A DNA stretch of 64,000 nucleotides from JALHOP01 sp964484195 (lineage in GTDB: Bacteria; Myxococcota; XYA12-FULL-58-9; JALHOP01). The translations under genes were made by a program, and so were the position numbers. Positions within the stretch are counted from its first letter, which is position 1. Every line of letters begins with the position of its first letter. Below are positions 59,045 through 64,000 of the stretch, one piece after another. The stretch lies in the NCBI GenBank assembly GCA_964484195.1, contig CAZAER010000001.1, forward strand, positions 620,001 through 684,000, given 5' to 3'. The notes below the pieces were generated by a model. The model saw only the letters and a list, made by a program, of their open reading frames with translations. It was not told the origin of the DNA and did not search any database.

Positions 59045-60648
59045 GCGCAGTAGCGGACTTGAATAGTGTCGGCGTCAACGGCTTTCGCCTCGACGAATCC
59101 GAGCCGATCGACGACTCCACAGAATGGGAAATGCCGACCCCGTTTGGTGAGTACGACGTGCCGGCGTTTCCCGACATCGAGGCGCCGACGCTCATGGCAT
59201 TCGCGCGCGCGGTAGCAACGGCGACGCAGACGCCGGTCGATGCGGCGGCCCTGTTTGGACTGTCCGCAGTTGCCGCAGCGGTTGGCACGAAGGCGCGCAT
59301 CGAGGCGCGCACGGGCTGGAGCGAACCGTTCTGCGTATTCGTCGCGGTCGCGCTCCCGCCAGGTAACCGCAAGAGCGCCGTGTTCAGCGAGGTGATCGCA
59401 CCTCTGGGAGCCTGGGAGCGTCGCGAGGCTGAACGGTTGGCTCCGGCAATCGCGGCGCAGAAGTCGAAGCGCGCGGTGCTCGAGGCGCGTCACGAGAAGC
59501 TGGTGAAGGATGCCGCCAAGGCCGATGACATGGCCCAGCGCGGTGAGCTTCAGAGTCAGGCCGAACAGGTCGCCGCAGAGCTGGCGCTGACGCCGCTCAT
59601 TGGAGCACCACAGATCACCGCCGACGACGCGACGCCCGAGGCGCTCGCGGCGCTTATGGCGATGAATCAAGGCAGCGTTGCCGTCATGTCCGCCGAGGGC
59701 GCGGGGCCGTTCGCCCTCATGGCGGGTCGCTACGACAAGAACGGCGCGCCAAACTTCGAGCTGTATCTGAAGGGACACGCTGGCGATGCCGTGAAAGTTA
59801 ACCGGCGCAACGCCGAGCCGATCAACCTGCCGCGACCCGCGCTCACGATGGCGATCGCCGTTCAGCCGGATGTGTTGCGCGCGATGGCGGACATCCCTGG
59901 CGCCCGTGCCCGCGGCCTTGCGGCTCGCTTTCTCTACTCGCTTCCCGCGAGCACCGTCGGTTACCGCGACTGCAACCCTCCCCCGGTGTCCGACAGCGTC
60001 CGGCGCTCGTGGAATACCGCGCTCGAAGCGCTGCTCAACCTCGAACACCGCCAAGACGGAGAGCCGCATGTCGTGCGTCTGTCGGCGGCAGCGGATGCTA
60101 TCCTGCTCGCCTACCAACAGGAGCTTGAGCCGACGATGCGAAGCACCGGCGCCCTGTGCGCCATCGCCGACTGGGCGGGGAAAGCGGCGGGTCTCGCGGT
60201 CCGCCTGGCTGGGCTGATCCATGCGGTGAAGTATGCCGACAAGATGGCTGCTACGTTGGTCGATGCCGGGACAATGAAAGCCGGCGTCGACGTCGCTCGC
60301 TACGCTACGGCGCACGCCATCGCGGCGTATGGCGAGATGGGACAGGACCCCGCCAATGCAGATGCGCGTTGGCTGCTCGAGTACCTCTCGCGCTGGGGGC
60401 GCTCGTCCTTCTCGGCTCGAGACCTGTTTTCGAGCTTGCCGCGAGGAAGGTTCAAGAAGGCAGACGACCTGCGCGGCGCACTCGCCGTTCTCGAGGACCG
60501 GGGCTTCGTGCGTGCGCGCGTATCGATGGAACGACTTGGGCCCGGACGTCCCCGCAGCCCTGTCTATGACGTTCACCCAAGCCTCCTTTCTGCGGCTTCT
60601 GCGGATTCTGCGCGTGGAGATCAGCACAGACGGGAAGCGTTTACGTGA
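59041..60648 (+). CDS. DUF3987 (YfjI-like) helicase-like protein
   Basis: A 535-residue protein. Family marks: LMAFARAVATATQTPVDAAA, CVFVAVALPPGNRKSAVFSE (a P-loop-like segment reading PPGNRKS, not the usual GKS) and MSAEGAGPFALMAGRY. The middle has SGA-type turns and LPRPALTMAIAVQPDVLRAM. These proteins pair with primases in satellites and islands and are thought to act as replicative helicases. The last third (GRGRSSFSARDLF, LRGALAVLEDRGFVRAR) contains a winged-helix domain. ATG 59041 is chosen by the 4-bp overlap; an ATG 39 bp earlier is possible. The 3' end spans the second repeat array. Confidence 0.85.
   Translation: MSAVADLNSVGVNGFRLDESEPIDDSTEWEMPTPFGEYDVPAFPDIEAPTLMAFARAVATATQTPVDAAALFGLSAVAAAVGTKARIEARTGWSEPFCVFVAVALPPGNRKSAVFSEVIAPLGAWERREAERLAPAIAAQKSKRAVLEARHEKLVKDAAKADDMAQRGELQSQAEQVAAELALTPLIGAPQITADDATPEALAALMAMNQGSVAVMSAEGAGPFALMAGRYDKNGAPNFELYLKGHAGDAVKVNRRNAEPINLPRPALTMAIAVQPDVLRAMADIPGARARGLAARFLYSLPASTVGYRDCNPPPVSDSVRRSWNTALEALLNLEHRQDGEPHVVRLSAAADAILLAYQQELEPTMRSTGALCAIADWAGKAAGLAVRLAGLIHAVKYADKMAATLVDAGTMKAGVDVARYATAHAIAAYGEMGQDPANADARWLLEYLSRWGRSSFSARDLFSSLPRGRFKKADDLRGALAVLEDRGFVRARVSMERLGPGRPRSPVYDVHPSLLSAASADSARGDQHRREAFT
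60588..60614. repeat. Three tandem 9-bp iteron-like repeats (copy B)
   Basis: TTCTGCGGC, TTCTGCGGA and TTCTGCGCG inside the end of the DUF3987 gene; the reverse complement of the 55094-55120 array. The two lie about 5.5 kb apart and bracket the genes from the 722-residue protein to the DUF3987 protein. Confidence 0.65.
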
Positions 60649-61325
60649 GCGGCTCATCGAAGCGCAGCAGGAAGCGGAACGCACCAGGTGAGAGCGGCGC
60701 TCCTCCGAAGTCTCGGACCCTGACGGTACCCGGCCATGGTGACGTCTCTCGCGACCGGGCTATCGCGCTGATCGCGACGTCGCCCTCAACCACCGCCGCA
60801 ACACTCAGCGTCGACTATTCACGCGCCACCTTCGGCGAGTTGTCACTCACCGATACCATGGCCGTGCTCTCGGAGACGCTCAAGGCTGTGCGGCAAGGCA
60901 GCCTCGCGGAAGTCGAAAACATCCTCATGGCGCAGGCCGTCGCGCTGAACTCGATCTTCACCGACCTGAGCGTGCGTGCGGCTCGCGCCGAGTACGTCGA
61001 CGGCATGGAGCGCTACCTGCGGCTGGGCCTCAAAGCGCAAGGTCAATGCCGGGCCACGCTCGAGACGCTGGCGGCAATCAAAAATCCCCCACTCGTCGTC
61101 ACCCGCCAGGCAAACATCTCGAATGGCCCGCAGCAGGTTAACAATGGCGTGACAGCCCAGGTGGCGCCGTCGCGCGCGGAGGGATCGGAAACTGCGCCAA
61201 ACGAACTATTGGGAGAACGCTATGGCGAATGGCTGGACAGCGGAACGGAAAGCGCGACAGCGCGAAGCGATTCGTCAATGGCGCCCTTGGGAGAAGTCGA
61301 CGGGGCCACGAAGCGACCCAGGTAA
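60645..61325 (+). CDS. Element-associated hypothetical protein
   Basis: A 226-residue protein, basic at the start (MSGSSKRSRKRNAPG). It has a helical core (LSETLKAVRQGSLAEVENIL, LNSIFTDLSVRAARAEYVDG, MERYLRLGLKAQGQCRATLE) and VVTRQANISNGPQQVNNGVT, a motif frequent in hypothetical proteins of prophage-like elements. Function unknown. GTG start overlaps the DUF3987 stop (GTGA). Its last 104 bp overlap the next gene in another frame. Confidence 0.6.
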   Translation: MSGSSKRSRKRNAPGESGAPPKSRTLTVPGHGDVSRDRAIALIATSPSTTAATLSVDYSRATFGELSLTDTMAVLSETLKAVRQGSLAEVENILMAQAVALNSIFTDLSVRAARAEYVDGMERYLRLGLKAQGQCRATLETLAAIKNPPLVVTRQANISNGPQQVNNGVTAQVAPSRAEGSETAPNELLGERYGEWLDSGTESATARSDSSMAPLGEVDGATKRPR

Positions 61326-61446
61326 GGCCACCGCTTCTCGCAATGCTGATCGCGGAGGACAGCGTAAGCTGGCGCGCGAGCAACTCCGGGCCCTCCGCGA
61401 ATTGCTGCGTGAATGGGAGCGCACAGGCTCGCTCCAGCGAAGATGA
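61222..61446 (+). CDS. Small basic element protein
   Basis: A 74-residue protein, MANGWTAERKARQREAIRQW, then RPWEKSTGPRSDPGKATAS and an Arg/Leu-rich tail. The same composition (W-T-x-E-R-x-A-R-Q, RPWE-x-STGPR) recurs in element hypotheticals next to QANISNGPQ proteins. It may bind nucleic acid. It overlaps the preceding gene by 104 bp in another frame; both appear coding because each keeps recognisable family sequence through the overlap. Confidence 0.65.
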   Translation: MANGWTAERKARQREAIRQWRPWEKSTGPRSDPGKATASRNADRGGQRKLAREQLRALRELLREWERTGSLQRR

Positions 61447-61495
61447 CGCCACCCTGGACTTTTCGCTAAAACGGATGCTCGAAGGAGGTGGCTCT

Positions 61496-61717
61496 ATGAA
61501 CATCGACGAGAGCAGAACCCTGGTCGTGGGCGACGTGATCGTGATCGAGGATTCACGGCGTCATGAAGCACCTGCGGGGATGCAAGAGCTTATTTGGCTG
61601 GAGCCAAGCACCGAAGCCGCGGTCCAGAAGGTGAAAAGCCTCGACGGCAGCCTGACGACGATCACCGACATTCAACTTCTCGCGTACCGTAAGACCGGGA
61701 AACGTAAACAGATCTAG
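61496..61717 (+). CDS. Small hypothetical protein with a strong ribosome site
   Basis: A 73-residue acidic protein (MNIDESRTLVVGDVIVIEDS, then MQELIWLEPSTEAAVQ). No domain recognised. AGGAGGT lies 6 nt before the ATG, the strongest ribosome site in the region, so the gene is likely expressed. It is the last gene before the AIPR leader. Confidence 0.6.
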   Translation: MNIDESRTLVVGDVIVIEDSRRHEAPAGMQELIWLEPSTEAAVQKVKSLDGSLTTITDIQLLAYRKTGKRKQI

Positions 61718-61784
61718 GTGAGGTCGCGTCACCGTGACGCAATTTATCAACCCGCCAGTTCGCGGTCGTGGTACGAAAACTCAT

Positions 61785-61870
61785 CCGTGCTGTCGCACGG
61801 TGCGTCTCCTCCTCGAGGGTCGGCGCGTCACGATGAGCGTGCTCAGACGAGCACACGGACCTGTTGGTCC
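61785..61870 (+). promoter_or_regulatory. Hairpin-rich leader of the AIPR gene
   Basis: Three hairpins with 4-nt loops: CCGTGC-TGTC-GCACGG (61785-61800), GTGCTC-AGAC-GAGCAC (61839-61854) and GGACC-TGTT-GGTCC (61857-61870). The last is followed by a run of five A and the AAGGAA ribosome site. The leader spans 61718-61885 without a gene. It may control AIPR expression. Confidence 0.5.
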
Positions 61871-61885
61871 AAAAAGGAATTTCTT

Positions 61886-63061
61886 ATGCGTATCCAGAAG
61901 TACGATTTTGCCTGCCTTAAGTCCTGCCGTTCCTTTCGCCTCGGAAACAAAGAACTTTGGACCCTGACGGTTCGGTTGAAAGACCTGCCGAGGACGTTCA
62001 CCTACGGTCCGAACGCGCGATTCGCCAGCCTGGACAAGAAGCCCGCGAAAGAGATGCTCGCAACCCTGGCGAGTGATCCTGAAGCGTTCGTGTTGAACAA
62101 CAACGGGATCATGCTCGTGGCAGAGAGCCTTCGCGCCGAGAGTGACTCGGTCGAACTCGTGTGCCACGAGGCCGAGACCGACGAAGAGATGCCCGGCCAC
62201 GGCATCCTCAATGGCGGACACACGTACAAGGCGCTACAGGAAGCGCTCGCCAACCCCAGCGAATACCCGCGCGCGGCCGACGAAGCCGTCGTCGTCGTCA
62301 CAGTCGGCCTTGGCATCGGCAAGGATGACCGGGAGGAGATCTCTCGCATCTCCAAAGCGCGAAACACCTCAGAGAAAGTGCCGTTGCACGCACTGCGGGA
62401 ACTCAACGGCGATTGGTCCGATCTGAAGCGGTACCTTCCCGAGGAGGCGAGGCCGCTCGTCGCGTTCAAGCCGGGCGAGAATCCCGAGGCCGAATTCGAC
62501 GTTACCGATGTCGTGCGTCGCCTTGCGCTCTTCAATAACAGACTGTTCCCGGCGCAAGAGAGTGCGCATCCCGTTGCCGCGTACACGTCGATCGGGTCAC
62601 TGGTGAAGAAGTACGACCAGAAGCATTTCTTCGACGTGGCGCCGCTGTTGCCGGATATCCTGCGGCTCGAGGAGCTTGTCGTTCAGTATTACGAATCGAG
62701 CAGCGGGCAGAAGGCGCGCGACCAAGCCAAGCTCGGCGTGATCACCAAATTGTCGGGCAATAGCCCCCAGCCGATGACATTGCTCAGCGGCTATCGCAGC
62801 TCGATGACGCTCGCCGACCCCTATGTTCTGCCGGTGGTCGCTGCCTTCCGCGTGTTCGTCCTCGACGGTGCTTGGAAGGCGGACATGGCGACTCTCTGGG
62901 ACAAGTACGGTGCTCGTGTCGTCGGCGCCTTGCTGGATGCCTACAAGGAGCAAGGCAAGTCGAGCGCGGCTGTGTTCGGTCGCTCGAAGGGCTCGTGGGC
63001 TGCGGCCTGCGAACTGACCAAGGCCGTTGCCATCCAAGAAGGGTTCATTCGCATCGGCTGA
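61886..63061 (+). CDS. AIPR-family (abortive infection phage resistance) protein
   Basis: A 391-residue protein. The AIPR pattern is visible: FVLNNNGIMLVAESL (residues 69-83), HGILNGGHTYKALQEAL (the VNGgQT-like motif), then EEISRISKARNTSEKVPLHA (the a-x-N-x-Q/S motif), and FNNRLFPAQE. AIPR proteins were first met as abortive-infection phage-resistance genes; the mechanism is not well known. The C-terminal half is not recognised. ATG 61886 with AAGGAA 7 nt upstream; a longer frame to 61718 runs across the leader hairpins. A HEPN gene follows 78 bp later. Confidence 0.75.
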   Translation: MRIQKYDFACLKSCRSFRLGNKELWTLTVRLKDLPRTFTYGPNARFASLDKKPAKEMLATLASDPEAFVLNNNGIMLVAESLRAESDSVELVCHEAETDEEMPGHGILNGGHTYKALQEALANPSEYPRAADEAVVVVTVGLGIGKDDREEISRISKARNTSEKVPLHALRELNGDWSDLKRYLPEEARPLVAFKPGENPEAEFDVTDVVRRLALFNNRLFPAQESAHPVAAYTSIGSLVKKYDQKHFFDVAPLLPDILRLEELVVQYYESSSGQKARDQAKLGVITKLSGNSPQPMTLLSGYRSSMTLADPYVLPVVAAFRVFVLDGAWKADMATLWDKYGARVVGALLDAYKEQGKSSAAVFGRSKGSWAAACELTKAVAIQEGFIRIG

Positions 63062-63139
63062 AAGGACGAACGTGCCTGCCTGCGTCCGCAACGGCTCAGG
63101 CATGCCGTGTGTCTGCTATAGCGACAAGGCTTGGGAGCA

Positions 63140-63787
63140 ATGGACCAGGAAAAGGCCAGCACCGGGGACACAGTAGCGCGTGGCACGCAGGCGGGAGCCT
63201 TTAAGGCGTTCGCGGCCAACATCAAGCGGGCCCGCGCATTCATCAGAATCTTTCACGGTGCAGAAGGACGAGAACGCGGGCAGCCGACGAAGGACGAGAA
63301 GGAACTTCTGCGCGGAGCGATCGTCTTCGCGGTGGGCGCACTGGACGCTTACTTGCACGACGTCGTGCTAGAGATCGTGCCTCGCTTCGGTCCCGAGGGA
63401 AAGTCGTTGCAGGAGGGCCTCAAGCAGATCGCCAAGGAAGACCCTGGGCTCGCTCTCCGGGTCGCTCTCGCGGCAACAAGCGAGGACGCGAAGGACGTTT
63501 TTCGCGGTGCGCTCAGCGCCTGGCTCGATGAGAAGTCGTTCCAAGGCCCGGAAGCTGTCGTTCGTGTCCTAGGCTACCTGGGACTCGAAACGAAGGGGGG
63601 CGTCGACGCCCTGGTCGAGGAGGGTGCGTCGGCGCGGCTGCAATCGTTGACGGAGCAGCGCCACAACGTGGTCCATAGAGCTACGAGCGATCGGATCACC
63701 AGGGACGACGCAACCAACGCCGTAGACCTTGTCGAGTCCGTCGCGTCGGCAGTGAACGCATTGGTCAAGTCGAAGTATGACACCTAA
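63140..63787 (+). CDS. HEPN-domain putative ribonuclease
   Basis: A 215-residue all-helical protein. The Rx4H motif of HEPN RNases is RHNVVH (R174, H179) in LTEQRHNVVHRATSD. The N-terminal helices read FKAFAANIKRARAFIRIFHG, then LLRGAIVFAVGALDAYLHDV (a HEPN alpha-2/3 pattern). Such domains cut RNA in toxin-antitoxin and abortive-infection systems. Next to the AIPR gene, it is the likely effector. ATG 63140 with GGGAG close upstream. Confidence 0.75.
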   Translation: MDQEKASTGDTVARGTQAGAFKAFAANIKRARAFIRIFHGAEGRERGQPTKDEKELLRGAIVFAVGALDAYLHDVVLEIVPRFGPEGKSLQEGLKQIAKEDPGLALRVALAATSEDAKDVFRGALSAWLDEKSFQGPEAVVRVLGYLGLETKGGVDALVEEGASARLQSLTEQRHNVVHRATSDRITRDDATNAVDLVESVASAVNALVKSKYDT

Positions 63788-63944
63788 CCCCCTCGCCGAG
63801 GGACTCGTCGATGGCTCCGCGGCTTGCCTCGTGACGCGTGCTGTGTTTTAGCGGACGCCCTAGGCTGTGGCGTATCGGTTCGCACGATTGTGAATCACTT
63901 GGTGCCGCGGACTTGCAGTTGGCTCGAACCCGTTGGAGGAGCCC

Positions 63945-64000
63945 GTGGCGGACACCGAAGCACGAACGGCCGCAAAGCTCGATCTTGGGCGAACGGCCAT
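63945..64000 (+). CDS. Start of a further element gene, cut by the window edge
   Basis: GTG 63945 follows GGAGGAG by 5-6 nt and opens MADTEARTAAKLDLGRTA, which runs off the right edge. Too short to identify. The strong ribosome site makes it credible as a third gene of the AIPR-HEPN set. The 157 bp before it carry nothing recognised. Confidence 0.45.
   Translation, partial: MADTEARTAAKLDLGRTA

Noticed and set aside
52454..64000. Search for the right attachment site (repeat of the tRNA-Arg 3' end)
   Set aside because: No second copy of the T-arm/acceptor sequence was seen; the element continues past the window.

Overview
The window is 64 kb of high-GC bacterial chromosome, densely coded on both strands, followed by the left end of an integrated mobile element. 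The gene families and their order (rpsP-khpA-rimM-trmD-rplS, yfgM-bamB-der, mnmA-rnc-era-der, ihfB), the many predicted lipoproteins and small outer-membrane beta-barrels, and families such as DUF3015, DUF4105 and TatT point to a Gram-negative bacterium of the old deltaproteobacterial group, most likely Myxococcota. This is inferred from gene content; no rRNA is present to confirm it.

Layout. 1-5.9 kb is a minus-strand translation cluster: rpsP, khpA, rimM (apparent CTG start), trmD, rplS, then a YhaN/SMC-like coiled-coil protein whose ATPase motifs are lost, yraN and rsmI. A plus-strand outer-membrane protein gene splits trmD from rplS. 6-17.5 kb holds surface and envelope genes: two beta-propeller-type lipoproteins, DUF3015, DUF4105, two barrel-type proteins, an Ig-domain esterase lipoprotein, an Fe-S RecB-like nuclease and a VAT-1-like oxidoreductase. 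17.5-20.7 kb is a two-gene redox unit: a ferritin-like di-iron protein resembling acyl-ACP desaturases and an FNR-ferredoxin fusion reductase. 21-25.8 kb is a four-gene surface operon in which the last two proteins share a homologous domain. 26-29.8 kb carries two paralogous thermolysin-like zinc peptidases without signal peptides.

29.8-36 kb has a TatT-like lipoprotein, an alpha/beta hydrolase, a NUDIX hydrolase and pstC-pstA-pstB-phoU. The PstB has lost consensus residues in the Q-loop, ABC signature and H-loop, and a minus-strand gene pair sits between pstA and pstB. 36-49.7 kb is housekeeping: bamB, yfgM, RNase E/G, der, era, rnc, mnmA, a cysteine-desulfurase homologue without its PLP lysine, a phased cluster of DnaA-box-like sites, a CCA-adding/poly(A) polymerase family gene, ihfB and a lytic transglycosylase. 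49.7-52.3 kb has an exported DUF924 protein divergent from a LysR regulator, and a methyltransferase.

From tRNA-Arg(CCT) at 52.4 kb to the right edge is an integrated element: tyrosine integrase, small exported proteins, a 722-residue internally duplicated protein, an excisionase-like protein, AlpA, a Toprim primase and a DUF3987 helicase-like protein. Two inverted arrays of a 9-bp iteron-like repeat flank the stretch from the 722-residue gene to the DUF3987 gene. At its right side lie an AIPR-family gene with a hairpin-rich leader, a HEPN (Rx4H) protein and the start of a further gene. This looks like the cargo or anti-phage module and is the best candidate for an undescribed system. The right attachment site is outside the window.
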